A stretch of 36,018 nucleotides of DNA from Chloroflexota bacterium (lineage in GTDB: Bacteria > Chloroflexota > Anaerolineae > Anaerolineales > Anaerolineaceae): positions 1 to 36,018 of the forward strand of contig JAJUJY010000027.1 in assembly GCA_029265085.1 (NCBI GenBank). The letters are read 5' to 3'. Every line of letters starts with the position of its first letter. Position 1 is the first letter of the stretch. Shown piece after piece: positions 16,010 to 24,184 of this stretch. The notes beneath the pieces were generated by a model. That model did no database searches. It had not been told where the DNA came from and worked only from the letters and a program-made list of their open reading frames with translations. Both the position numbers and the translations under genes were made by a program.

Positions 16010-16993
16010 ATGAAATTAGAATTCGATTACAGCGGAGCGGAATTATTTTTTACCTATATAGACGGTAAAACGTCAATAGATGCTGTCCTGCACCATCCTG
16101 CCTATCAAATCATCAGTAAACATGCCCAACAGTATGCTGGTGGAATCACTGCAAAAGATATAGAAAGATCATACCAGGGTGAGTCTTCTTCATTCTATGG
16201 ATTAAAGAACATTACTGAAAACGCAGCACGAATCAGCAGTCTGCTTAAAACCATTCAAAAAAATCAGGTCTCCTGGAACAAGATAGCTGTTGCTACCTTG
16301 TCAGAGTTGTTTCCATCCGAGGATATTACCATCACCATTTATCCAACCCTCGGCTATGATATGGGCATCGGGCTTGCAAATTCGGTTTGCATGAATTGCA
16401 ACTGCGAGTTATACCTCAATAACCCGCTGGAGTTTTTGTTTTTCATCATTCACGAATGTGTTCATGTCATATACGAACACCATCATAGCATTCCAACACT
16501 ACATGAAATTGCTACCCCAACCCAATGGCAGTCCTACTTTTCCGCTTTTATGCAAAATGAAGGATATGCTGTTTACGCACCGTTTTATCTGCGAAAACTA
16601 ATGAACCAATTGGATGAACGGGACTATCGAGTGCTTATAAACCAGGAACAGCTCAATCGCCATGTGGCTTTGTTTTGGGATGCACTCACCCGGCTAAAAA
16701 ATGAAACAGCTCTCTCACGCGATGAATATCTTGAGATCTGTTTTGGGGATAACCGGCTCACTTATCGGGTTGGGTGCGAATTGATTTGCAGAATCAATTT
16801 GATTCATGGCCTGGATGAAGTGCGCAGTGCTTTTTTGTTAAGCGGCGACCAGTTTATCGAAACCTATAAGGAATTAATTTATCCCGAATCTGGGACCCGG
16901 TCCGAACAGTGTGCCGCAGTTTTCACCAAAGAAATCCAGCCTGGCGAACCTGCCGAGGTGGGGCCATTAATCATAAACAGCAAGCGAAGCTGA
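16010..16993 (+). CDS. HExxH-containing predicted zinc metallopeptidase, family not recognised
   Basis: A 327-residue soluble protein with no signal peptide. FFIIHECVHVIYEHHHS carries HExxH at residues 148-152 in a hydrophobic helix, and NEGYAVYAPFYLRK about 31 residues later supplies a Glu (about 184) that could be the third zinc ligand, the gluzincin pattern. Before it, ITITIYPTLGYDMGIGLANSVCMN looks like the edge strand that precedes the helix in such peptidases. I do not recognise a named family; DUF5700/DUF2268-like peptidases are possibilities. The start could be GTG 16007 or the next codon ATG 16010, with no separate ribosome binding site; coupling to the ANT(6)-like gene, which stops 6 bases upstream of ATG 16010, is likely. 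Confidence 0.65.
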   Translation: MKLEFDYSGAELFFTYIDGKTSIDAVLHHPAYQIISKHAQQYAGGITAKDIERSYQGESSSFYGLKNITENAARISSLLKTIQKNQVSWNKIAVATLSELFPSEDITITIYPTLGYDMGIGLANSVCMNCNCELYLNNPLEFLFFIIHECVHVIYEHHHSIPTLHEIATPTQWQSYFSAFMQNEGYAVYAPFYLRKLMNQLDERDYRVLINQEQLNRHVALFWDALTRLKNETALSRDEYLEICFGDNRLTYRVGCELICRINLIHGLDEVRSAFLLSGDQFIETYKELIYPESGTRSEQCAAVFTKEIQPGEPAEVGPLIINSKRS

Positions 16994-17014
16994 AAGCGTC
17001 TAGCATTCATACAG

Positions 17015-17020
17015 TATGAT
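17015..17020 (+). promoter_or_regulatory. candidate -10 box TATGAT for the MFS transporter
   Basis: TATGATAAA lies 48 bases before ATG 17068, leaving a leader of about 40 bases. The same word occurs at 1049 and 7908. Confidence 0.3.
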
Positions 17021-17067
17021 AAAATTCTTCTCTTGTACAAAATAATATAAAAGTAAGAGATTATTGT

Positions 17068-18315
17068 ATGCCTGTTATTAACAAATTAAAAACGTCAAAG
17101 ATTGGTATCATCTTGCTGGCCTTTATTGCATTTATTGCGCTTGGTTTGCCAGATGGTTTATTAGGGGTCGGCTGGCCTTCGATTCGCTCAAGTTTTTCTA
17201 TACCTTTGGATGCGCTGGGCATGCTTTTATTTGCCAGCACAACAGGGTACCTTACTTCCAGCTTCTTTAGCGGCTATTTAATCAACCGGATGGGTGTGGG
17301 CGGACTGTTGGCTGCAAGCTGCGCTCTGACCGGGGCTGGATTGGTTGGATATACACTCGTTCCGGAATGGTGGATGATGGTTGCGCTTGGCATTGCCGCC
17401 GGCTTAGGTGCTGGAGCAATTGATGCTGGGTTAAATACCTATGTTGCGGCGAATTTCGGCGAAGGATTAATGCAATGGCTGCATGCCAGCTATGGAATCG
17501 GGGTCACCCTGGGACCAATTATTATGACAACGGCTCTCAGTACAGCGCAATCCTGGCGGCTGGGCTATGACATTGTCGGCGGCTGGCAGCTTTTCCTGGG
17601 ATTGTGTTTCATGTTCACTCTGTCCATGTGGACCCGCAAAGAAATTTCCGCTGAAAAAACGGAAACCACCCAAAAGCTCACCGATTACAAAACCCCCTTT
17701 AGAGAAACTCTGCGCCAACCCAAAGTCTGGCTCAGTATTTTACTGTTCTTCCTCTACACCGGGGCAGAAGCTTCTTTAGGTGCGTGGGCTTACACCTTAT
17801 TAACTGAATCGCGCGGAATTGCCCCTCAAACTGCCGGTTTTTGGGCAGGCAGTTATTGGGCAACCTTTACCGTTGGCCGCATTTTGGCCGGATTGGTCAC
17901 AAAGAAAATTCGATTACAGACCTTGTTGAGCGCCAGTTTATTCACTGCGCTGGCCGGAGCAGCACTGCTCTGGTGGAACCCATCCAACCTGATCAGTCTG
18001 ATCGGGGTTGCGTTGATTGGTTTTGCAATCGCACCAATTTTTCCTGCGCTCGTTTCTACCACCAGCCAGCGGGTCACCCCAAAATTTGCAGCCAATGCCA
18101 TTGGCATGCAAATGGGCGCAGCCGGTTTTGGGGCAGCAGCGATTCCCGCTCTCATGGGGGTCCTCGCCCGCCGGATTTCGCTGGAAGCTATCCCAGCCGG
18201 TCTGTTTATACTTTTTGCCAGTTTAATCGGCATTTATGCAATCTCCATGCAATTGGCAGGCCGTTCAAATATTGAGACAGTCGAAGAGAGTTCTAAAATA
18301 AAAGCAGCTCTTTAA
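17068..18315 (+). CDS. MFS transporter, FucP/YbjJ-like
   Basis: A 415-residue major facilitator protein with about 12 transmembrane helices in two halves joined near residues 190-215 by a charged loop. The N-terminal half has GLPDGLLGVGWPSIRSSF and a STTGYLTSSFFSGYLINRMG stretch corresponding to the loop 2-3 region, then GLGAGAIDAGLNTYVAANF and WLHASYGIGVTLGPII. These match fucose-permease-like and YbjJ-like transporters. The second half repeats the plan with WAGSYWATFTVGRILAGLVTKKIR. Sugar or drug transport are both possible; substrate is not deducible. A strong terminator follows at 18337. Confidence 0.88.
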   Translation: MPVINKLKTSKIGIILLAFIAFIALGLPDGLLGVGWPSIRSSFSIPLDALGMLLFASTTGYLTSSFFSGYLINRMGVGGLLAASCALTGAGLVGYTLVPEWWMMVALGIAAGLGAGAIDAGLNTYVAANFGEGLMQWLHASYGIGVTLGPIIMTTALSTAQSWRLGYDIVGGWQLFLGLCFMFTLSMWTRKEISAEKTETTQKLTDYKTPFRETLRQPKVWLSILLFFLYTGAEASLGAWAYTLLTESRGIAPQTAGFWAGSYWATFTVGRILAGLVTKKIRLQTLLSASLFTALAGAALLWWNPSNLISLIGVALIGFAIAPIFPALVSTTSQRVTPKFAANAIGMQMGAAGFGAAAIPALMGVLARRISLEAIPAGLFILFASLIGIYAISMQLAGRSNIETVEESSKIKAAL

Positions 18316-18336
18316 CCATTTCAACAAAAGCACCTG

Positions 18337-18364
18337 ACGCTCCGCAGCCTTGCGGAGCGTTTTA
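18337..18364 (+). terminator. Rho-independent terminator after the MFS gene
   Basis: A 10-bp perfect GC-rich stem (ACGCTCCGCA 18337-18346 with TGCGGAGCGT 18351-18360), a 4-base loop, then TTT. Confidence 0.8.
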
Positions 18365-18411
18365 ATTACAAGCCGAAAAAGATAGTCTTCCTGAAGGAGC
18401 TTAAACGCTGA

Positions 18412-18417
18412 TAGAAT
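18412..18417 (+). promoter_or_regulatory. candidate -10 box TAGAAT for the dehydrogenase gene
   Basis: TAGAAT sits in ATAGAATGAAT, identical to the element before the cyclase gene at 7209. It ends 40 bases before ATG 18458; the in-frame ATG at 18416 overlaps this box and is unlikely to be used. Confidence 0.35.
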
Positions 18418-18457
18418 GAATGAAAATCTTTCTTACAATACTATTAATGAGGTACCC

Positions 18458-19486
18458 ATGAATTCTAAACTCAGATTCGGAATTGTTGGTGCAGGATTTA
18501 TTGCAGAAGTAATTGCTAAAGCAATTGAACAATCTGAGGTTGCTCAACTTACAGCGGTATCCAGCCGCCGCCGAGAAACTGCCGAAACATTTGCCCAAAG
18601 GCATGGTGACTTGCAGGTTTTTGATTCAGCCGCGCAATTAGCAGCCAGTGAGCATGTAGATGCCGTTTATGTAGCCACGCCGACAGCCGCGCGAGAAGCT
18701 GCCTGCCTGGCGGCAGCCCAAAACAAAAAACACCTTCTGGCAGAAAAACCCTTTGCCAGTCTGCAATCGCTGCAAACAATCACAAAAGCCTGCCGCGATA
18801 ACGGCGTGGCATTCATGGATGCCACTCACTTTTCTCATCACCCACGCACACATTTGCTTAAATCGGAAATGGCAGCGCGCATTGGCAGACTGCTTGCGAT
18901 TCATACCAGTTTCTTTTTCCCATCCTCTAACCCGGAAAATATCCGCTTTGATCCACAAAAAGAACCAACCGGGGCTATTGGTGATATGGCCTGGTATTCA
19001 ATGCGCGCAGCAATAGAATTCATGCCCAGCGATCTAGCCCTGGTCCAGACGAAAGGTTACGCACAAAAAGATCCCCAAACAGGGGCCGTGGTCCGCGGGG
19101 CAGGTTCGATCCTATTCTCTGACGGCAGTACTGCCACATGGAACGCTGGTTATACTTGCGGCGCCCTCATCATGGACCTGGATATTTTAGGAGATCAAGG
19201 CCAGATCCATCTGGATGATTTTGTTTTGGATTGGGCATATGGAATTGATCCAAGCACGCCTGATTTTCCGGTTGGTTTTACCCAACGTTCCGGAATTAGC
19301 AAACCGGATGAATTTATCCGAGTCAGCACCCCCAGCAGCCGTCCGCAAACAGTGCGAATGATTGAAGACTTCACCGCCCTGGCAAATAACCCAACGGGGG
19401 CAGCCGTTCAGGCCAGCATCCAGGCCAGCGAACGTACCCAGTCCTTGCTGGATTCCGTTTGGGATCAAATGATTTTCACAAAATAG
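18458..19486 (+). CDS. Gfo/Idh/MocA-family NAD(P)-dependent dehydrogenase
   Basis: A 342-residue oxidoreductase. The Rossmann motif is FGIVGAGFIA (7-16), then AVSSRRRETAETFAQRHG for the cofactor-specificity strand and loop. The family signature AEKPF is at residues 95-99, its Lys being the catalytic residue. The C-terminal alpha/beta domain has the substrate-side GAIGDMAWYSMRAAIEF and an extended sheet. I start at ATG 18458 because a GAGG Shine-Dalgarno lies 5 bases upstream; an ORF start at 18416 overlaps the putative -10 box. Substrates of this family are usually sugars or inositols. The next gene, a VOC protein, starts 11 bases later, suggesting one transcript. Confidence 0.88.
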   Translation: MNSKLRFGIVGAGFIAEVIAKAIEQSEVAQLTAVSSRRRETAETFAQRHGDLQVFDSAAQLAASEHVDAVYVATPTAAREAACLAAAQNKKHLLAEKPFASLQSLQTITKACRDNGVAFMDATHFSHHPRTHLLKSEMAARIGRLLAIHTSFFFPSSNPENIRFDPQKEPTGAIGDMAWYSMRAAIEFMPSDLALVQTKGYAQKDPQTGAVVRGAGSILFSDGSTATWNAGYTCGALIMDLDILGDQGQIHLDDFVLDWAYGIDPSTPDFPVGFTQRSGISKPDEFIRVSTPSSRPQTVRMIEDFTALANNPTGAAVQASIQASERTQSLLDSVWDQMIFTK

Positions 19487-19497
19487 CGGAGGAATAA

Positions 19498-19899
19498 ATG
19501 ACGCAAAAGATTGCATCGCTCGCACTGATTGTGAGAGAGTATGATGAAGCAATTGCCTTTTATACCCAAAAGCTGAACTTTACACTGGCAGAAGATACCG
19601 ATATGGGTGGAGGAAAACGCTGGGTGCGTATTGTTCCACCCGGATCAGATGGGACAGGCTTGATATTGGCCAAAGCCACAACGCCCGAACAATTGGAGAG
19701 TGTTGGCAACCAGTCAGGCGGTCGGGTATTTCTCTTTCTGCACACGGATGATTTTTGGCGTGATTACCGAGCAATGCAAGCAGCCGGAATCCAATTTCTG
19801 GAAGAGCCCCGGCAGGAAGTATACGGCACAGTAGTCATCTTTGAAGACCTTTACGGCAACAAATGGGATTTTATTGAGCCGAAAAAGCCCACCCTATAA
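19498..19899 (+). CDS. VOC (glyoxalase/bleomycin-resistance fold) protein
   Basis: A 133-residue single-unit VOC protein. The N-terminal strand IASLALIVREYDEAIAFYTQKLNF and the second half VFLFLHTDDFWRDYRAMQAAGIQF, ending in VVIFEDLYGNKWDFIE, give the paired beta-alpha-beta-beta-beta repeats of the fold. GGAGGA precedes the ATG. The frame lies 11 bases after the dehydrogenase and 4 before the phosphotransferase, so it is the middle gene of a probable three-gene operon. Related to the partial gene at the left edge. Dioxygenase, lyase or drug-binding roles all occur in this fold; none can be chosen. Confidence 0.85.
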   Translation: MTQKIASLALIVREYDEAIAFYTQKLNFTLAEDTDMGGGKRWVRIVPPGSDGTGLILAKATTPEQLESVGNQSGGRVFLFLHTDDFWRDYRAMQAAGIQFLEEPRQEVYGTVVIFEDLYGNKWDFIEPKKPTL

Positions 19900-19903
19900 G
19901 CAC

Positions 19904-20866
19904 ATGGCAGAATTAAGCCAAAAAATTATTGAAACATTAAACAACCGGAAAATCATAACAGGAGAGGTTACACATACGCGGCCTCTCCAAGGCGGTATCT
20001 CCGCTGAGATGACCGCTATTGAGATCCTTCTTACGAATAGCCAAACCCAAACGTTAATCCTTCGCCTGCCAAATAAAAAAGTCTTGCAGGCAAATCCGCG
20101 AGCTGCGGAACATGAACACAAAGTTTTGCAAGCCCTACACAGCCATGGGATCAATGTCCCAAAGCCCATTGCTGTTGATTCGGAAACAAATTCCTTTATT
20201 TTGCTTGAATATATTGAAGGGGAAAACGATTATTCCCCCATTAATCCCATCAACTTTGCCCGGCAACTTGCCAGCGAATTGGCCAAAATTCACAGTGTCA
20301 ACCCGGCAAAGCATCACCTTTCCTTTTTGCCTGGCCCTGCAAACCATTTTATTCCACCCTTTCATCAAAATGCACCGCCGGGCAGCCTGCCGCATACAGA
20401 CCCAATCCGCGGCTTATTGAACAACGCCTGGCCATTCCCACAACAAAACCCGTCCACCTTGCTGCATGGTGATTACTGGCCGGGAAACGTCTTGTGGCGG
20501 AACGGCCAACTCGCCGCCATAATTGACTGGGAAGATGCCTGCCTGGGTGATCCACTGATTGATCTTGCAATTGCCCGGTTAGATTTGTTGTGGATCATCA
20601 ACCTGGAAGCAATGAACACCTTCACCGGACATTATTGTGCGCTCACTGGCGTGAACACAACTGCCCTGCCCTACTGGGATCTTTGCGCTGCCTTACGCCT
20701 GGCAAGATTGGTAGGTAATAATCTAACGGATTGGGCTGCATTCTTTCATCCTTTCGGCAGATCAGACATTACCGAACAATCCATCCTGGAATATTACCGG
20801 TTTTTTATTCGCCAGGCGTTGGAAACCATCAATAACTCATTAGAATCTGGTTTATTCGTGATATAA
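19904..20866 (+). CDS. phosphotransferase, APH family
   Basis: A 320-residue kinase-fold phosphotransferase. Residues 25-60 hold the N-lobe nucleotide loop (QGGISAEMTAIEILL, then LRLPNKK). The catalytic loop LLHGDYWPGNVLW has HGD at 188-190 and Asn195, and IIDWEDACLGDPLIDLAIARLD has Asp208 for metal binding, the classic APH/choline-kinase arrangement. I start at ATG 19904, 4 bases after the VOC stop; a longer reading from 19841 overlaps the VOC gene and is less likely. It has no obvious ribosome binding site, so coupling to VOC translation is assumed. Substrate unknown. Confidence 0.87.
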   Translation: MAELSQKIIETLNNRKIITGEVTHTRPLQGGISAEMTAIEILLTNSQTQTLILRLPNKKVLQANPRAAEHEHKVLQALHSHGINVPKPIAVDSETNSFILLEYIEGENDYSPINPINFARQLASELAKIHSVNPAKHHLSFLPGPANHFIPPFHQNAPPGSLPHTDPIRGLLNNAWPFPQQNPSTLLHGDYWPGNVLWRNGQLAAIIDWEDACLGDPLIDLAIARLDLLWIINLEAMNTFTGHYCALTGVNTTALPYWDLCAALRLARLVGNNLTDWAAFFHPFGRSDITEQSILEYYRFFIRQALETINNSLESGLFVI

Positions 20867-20927
20867 CCAATTCAGCGACTGATCGCAATTCGTCAAAAAT
20901 ATTAATAAATAGTTTGAGGAGATTTGG

Positions 20928-21440
20928 ATGATCCACAAAGACCCCGCAAAGCAGCCCTCAGGACAATATACAATTACCCTGCGAGATGTTCTGTCGGAAG
21001 ACTTACCGGTTTTTTATCTCAATCAATTAGACCCGCTCGCTGACGAAATGGCCGCCTTCACAGCAAAAGATCCCACAGACCGGGCAGCTTTTGATGCACA
21101 CTGGGCAAAAATTATGGCAGACCCAACAGTATTAATCAAAACAATTCTGGTGGATGGGGCCGTTGCAGGTAGTATTTTGAAATACGTCATGTTTGATGAA
21201 CCCCAAATCAGCTACTGGTTAGGACGAACCTATTGGGGCAAAGGGATTGCCACCCAGGCACTGCACCTTTTTCTTCAAATTCTACCGGAAAGACCGTTGT
21301 TTGCCCGCGCTGCCAAACACAATCTTGCTTCTATTCGTGTGCTGGAAAAATGCGGCTTTAAGAAAATAGGCGAAGAAATGGGCTTTGCCAATGCTTTTGA
21401 CCGGGAAATCGAAGAGATCATCTTTGAATTAACGGAATAA
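20928..21440 (+). CDS. GNAT acetyltransferase, RimJ/RimL-like
   Basis: A 170-residue single-domain GNAT. ISYWLGRTYWGKGIATQAL (about 95-112) is the RimJ/RimL form of motif A, with W-G-K-G-I-A in the acetyl-CoA loop. HNLASIRVLEKCGFKKIGEE (131-150) is motif B. Such enzymes acetylate ribosomal protein N-termini, amino sugars or small amines. GAGGAG lies just upstream of ATG 20928. Not related by close sequence to the tandem GNATs in this window. The next gene starts 43 bases downstream. Confidence 0.87.
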   Translation: MIHKDPAKQPSGQYTITLRDVLSEDLPVFYLNQLDPLADEMAAFTAKDPTDRAAFDAHWAKIMADPTVLIKTILVDGAVAGSILKYVMFDEPQISYWLGRTYWGKGIATQALHLFLQILPERPLFARAAKHNLASIRVLEKCGFKKIGEEMGFANAFDREIEEIIFELTE

Positions 21441-21483
21441 GAAACAATAATTTTAACGAAGGCGGAAAAGGAACTGAAAATCA

Positions 21484-22275
21484 ATGAACCATCCATCTGC
21501 TCTGCTGCAACGTCTGGATGAAATTGGTCAATCTCTGGAGAAATCCGGCCACGGCCTGGCTTTGATCGGGCTTGGCTCGGTAGGGGTTGAAACTGACCGG
21601 CTCGATTTATTTTCCGACCTGGATTTCTTTGCCATTGTCGAAGATGGGCTTAAAGCGCACTACATCGAGAACCTTGACTGGTTAAGCAGCCTTTGCCCCA
21701 TTGCCTATGCTTTCCGCAACACCGTTGATGGGTATAAACTACTGTATGAAGATGGGATTTTTTGTGAATTCGCCGTCTTTGAGCTGCCTGAGCTGAAAAA
21801 CATCCCCTTTGCACGGGGAAGAATTGTTTGGAAACAGCCGTATATACCTGATTCAATCGGCGAACCAATCTTCACCACGTCCCCTCACACCCAAAAATCG
21901 GTGGAGTGGCAGGTCGGAGAAGCCTTGACCAATTTATATGTTGGCCTGGGTCGCCTTCACCGGGGTGAAATTTTAACCGCAGAACGCTTTATTCAGCATT
22001 ATGCAGTAGACCGCATCCTGGAATTGATTCCACAGATTGAAGTGGAAACATCGATCCCTAAAGACACTTTTTCAATTGAACGCCGCTTTGAACAGCGCTA
22101 TCCAGGCAGCACGAAGTATTTGCCAGAATTCATTCAGGGCTATACCCGGTCTCAAGAATCTGCCCTGGCTATCCTTACTTTTCTTGAACAAAATTTTCCG
22201 ATCAATCCTGCCATGGCAAAAGCCATCCGGCAGTTATGCCAGCCAAATTCAACAAGTTCATATTCTTCTCTTTGA
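21484..22275 (+). CDS. nucleotidyltransferase (Pol beta superfamily), possibly Lnu/ANT-like
   Basis: A 263-residue protein with the minimal nucleotidyltransferase signature: GLGSVGVETDRLDLFSDLDF contains the GS loop (31-32) and the acid pair Asp45/Asp47, with FCEFAVFE (94-100) as the likely third acid strand. A helical domain with EWQVGEALTNLYVGLGRLHRGEILTAERFI follows, like the C-terminal helices of kanamycin and lincosamide nucleotidyltransferases. The size fits Lnu-type enzymes, but I cannot tell whether an antibiotic, a nucleotide or a protein is modified. A PLP decarboxylase begins 29 bases downstream. Confidence 0.8.
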   Translation: MNHPSALLQRLDEIGQSLEKSGHGLALIGLGSVGVETDRLDLFSDLDFFAIVEDGLKAHYIENLDWLSSLCPIAYAFRNTVDGYKLLYEDGIFCEFAVFELPELKNIPFARGRIVWKQPYIPDSIGEPIFTTSPHTQKSVEWQVGEALTNLYVGLGRLHRGEILTAERFIQHYAVDRILELIPQIEVETSIPKDTFSIERRFEQRYPGSTKYLPEFIQGYTRSQESALAILTFLEQNFPINPAMAKAIRQLCQPNSTSSYSSL

Positions 22276-22304
22276 ACCAATTCCTGTACAATCGGAGTTC
22301 TTGA

Positions 22305-23699
22305 ATGCCTAAATCTTCCAACCTTCAATCAAGCATGTTTTTCCAGGCAGCCAACCGCGAGATTTTCGAGCAGGCTAAGTCCTATGCTTTCGATTATCTT
22401 GACCTGGCCTTTGACCGAAATGTTTTTCCAACCCCTGGTGCATTAGCGAATTTAAAACATTTTGATGAGCCGCTCCCCAACGATCCTGGCAGCCCGGCAG
22501 AAATGCTGCAATTACTTCACAATTATGGCTCACCGGCAACCGTAACAACGACTGGCGGCAGGTATTTTGGATTGGTGGTAGGCGGAGTTTTCCCCCCGGT
22601 CATGGCCGCCAAGTGGCTTGCTGATGTTTGGGATCAGATTTCGGTTCTTTATGTTACTTCTCCGGTGGTGGCAAAGCTGGAAGAAGTCTGCGAGAAGTGG
22701 TTGATTAATTTATTAGGCTTGCCAGAAGAAAGTGTTGCAGGCTATGTTAGCGGTACCTCGATGGCAACCATGTGCGGGCTGGCTGCCGGACGATACGAGC
22801 TGCTGCGCCGGGCAGGTTGGGATGTGAATTCTAAAGGTTTATTTGGGGCACCGCCCATCCGCGTGGTGGTAGGCGCAGAAGCACACAGCACCGTTTTTAA
22901 AGCGTTGGCTTTCCTTGGGTTGGGGAAAGACCGTGTAGAGATCGTACCGGTAGATGAACAGGGCCGCATGCGTACTGACCAGTTACCGCCATTGGATTCC
23001 AACACACTGTTGATTTTACAAGCCGGCAATGTGAACTCCGGCTCGTTTGATCCGATCGATTCTATTTGCGATCTGGCCCAGGCCGCAGGCGCGTGGGTTC
23101 ACATTGACGGTGCATTTGGCCTGTGGGCAGCTGCTTCGCAAAAGAAACGCCACCTTGTTAAAGGGTTGGAAAAGGCAGATTCCTGGTCAGTGGACGGGCA
23201 CAAAACACTCAACACGCCTTACGACTGCGGAATTATCTTCTGCAAAGACCGTACATCATTAACCGCCGCTCTGCAAGCTACCGGATCGTATATTGTTTAT
23301 ACCGACAACCGGGATGGAATGCTTTACACCCCGGAAATGTCACGGCGCAGCCGGGCAATTGAACTCTGGGCAACGCTTAAGACCCTTGGAAAAAGCGGCG
23401 TTGAGGAACTGGTGGACGGTTTATGTGAGCGTGCCGCACAGGCTGCATACCAGCTGCAAGAAGCAGGTTTCCGGGTCCTCAACGAGGTTGGTTTCAACCA
23501 GGTGCTCATCACCGGCGACACCCCTGAGCAAACTGCTGCAATTTTGAAAGAGTTGCAACAATCCGGAGAGTGCTGGTGCGGCGGGTCTAAATGGCATGAT
23601 GAGCCGGTCATTCGCCTGAGCGTGTGTTCCTGGGCAACCACACCAGAAGATATCAACCGGACCGTGGCAGCCTTTATAAAAGCCCGCGAAACAATTTAA
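22305..23699 (+). CDS. group II PLP-dependent decarboxylase-fold enzyme
   Basis: A 464-residue pyridoxal-phosphate enzyme of the glutamate/aromatic-L-amino-acid decarboxylase family. VVVGAEAHSTVFKALAFLG has His194, which stacks on the PLP ring. HIDGAFGLWAA has Asp268 pairing with the ring nitrogen. SVDGHKTLNTPYDCG has Lys300 forming the Schiff base. The N-terminal part, GGRYFGLVVGGVFPPVMAAKWLADVWDQ, is typical of bacterial members often named aspartate aminotransferase or decarboxylase. CGGAG lies 7 bases before the ATG. Substrate probably an amino acid; unknown which. It converges on the RHH gene and shares a bidirectional terminator with it. Confidence 0.85.
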   Translation: MPKSSNLQSSMFFQAANREIFEQAKSYAFDYLDLAFDRNVFPTPGALANLKHFDEPLPNDPGSPAEMLQLLHNYGSPATVTTTGGRYFGLVVGGVFPPVMAAKWLADVWDQISVLYVTSPVVAKLEEVCEKWLINLLGLPEESVAGYVSGTSMATMCGLAAGRYELLRRAGWDVNSKGLFGAPPIRVVVGAEAHSTVFKALAFLGLGKDRVEIVPVDEQGRMRTDQLPPLDSNTLLILQAGNVNSGSFDPIDSICDLAQAAGAWVHIDGAFGLWAAASQKKRHLVKGLEKADSWSVDGHKTLNTPYDCGIIFCKDRTSLTAALQATGSYIVYTDNRDGMLYTPEMSRRSRAIELWATLKTLGKSGVEELVDGLCERAAQAAYQLQEAGFRVLNEVGFNQVLITGDTPEQTAAILKELQQSGECWCGGSKWHDEPVIRLSVCSWATTPEDINRTVAAFIKARETI

Positions 23700-23724
23700 T
23701 TTTTCGCAATTTAAGCCAGAAAAT

Positions 23725-23759
23725 AAAATGCCCTCCAGCTGTATTGTGGAGGGCATTTT
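23725..23759. terminator. bidirectional terminator between convergent genes
   Basis: A 13-bp perfect stem (23725-23737 with 23747-23759, core ATGCCCTCCA/TGGAGGGCAT), 9-base loop. It has an A-run on its left and a T-run on its right, so it can end both the rightward decarboxylase and leftward RHH transcripts. Confidence 0.8.
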
Positions 23760-23779
23760 CGATGAAGCATCCAGACCAA

Positions 23780-24166
23780 CTACTTCGCGCGGTCCGCCAA
23801 TACCGCTTTAACCTCGTCGCTGGCCATAAACATACCGCGTACCTGAATGGATTCAATCACCTCTGCTGCCAGTTCAGCCGTCACATCCGCATGCAAATGC
23901 AGCATTCCAACGACATTAATCTTCAATCTTTCGCCCTTACTCTTACGCTTTTCAAGGTCAGAACGGTCATAAGAGAGCGCCCCCACCACAAAAGCATGAC
24001 GTGTAACCGATTGCTGGATCTCGAAGGTGTGTTTTTCAAGCTGAGAACGAATCGCTGTACGGATAAAATCAGTGCGGTTGGAATATACCCCCTCTTGAAC
24101 CAGCAAATCGATTTTTCCTAAATCTACAGCGGCCATATTGATTGTGATTTTTTCAGTTTCGGGCAT
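23780..24166 (-). CDS. ribbon-helix-helix (CopG-like) DNA-binding protein with extra C-terminal domain
   Basis: A 128-residue protein. Residues 6-46 fit a ribbon-helix-helix motif: strand KITINMAAV, helix DLGKIDLLVQEG, turn YSNRT, helix DFIRTAIRSQLEKH. Such proteins bind palindromic DNA as dimers, the strand contacting bases. The C-terminal 80 residues (from FVVGALSYDRSDLEKRKSK to the end) do not match a family I recognise. A strong AAGGAGG precedes its ATG. It is the second gene of a leftward operon, 18 bases after the GNAT stop. Palindromes at 25243-25260 and 25321-25350 flank the operon's promoter and are the natural candidates for its operators. Confidence 0.75.
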   Translation of the reverse strand: MPETEKITINMAAVDLGKIDLLVQEGVYSNRTDFIRTAIRSQLEKHTFEIQQSVTRHAFVVGALSYDRSDLEKRKSKGERLKINVVGMLHLHADVTAELAAEVIESIQVRGMFMASDEVKAVLADRAK

Positions 24167-24184
24167 GATACGCCTCCTTGTTTG

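Noticed and set aside
23624..24121. 165-residue plus-strand frame over the terminator and RHH gene
   Set aside because: It runs through the bidirectional terminator and antisense to the RHH gene, and its sequence looks non-coding.
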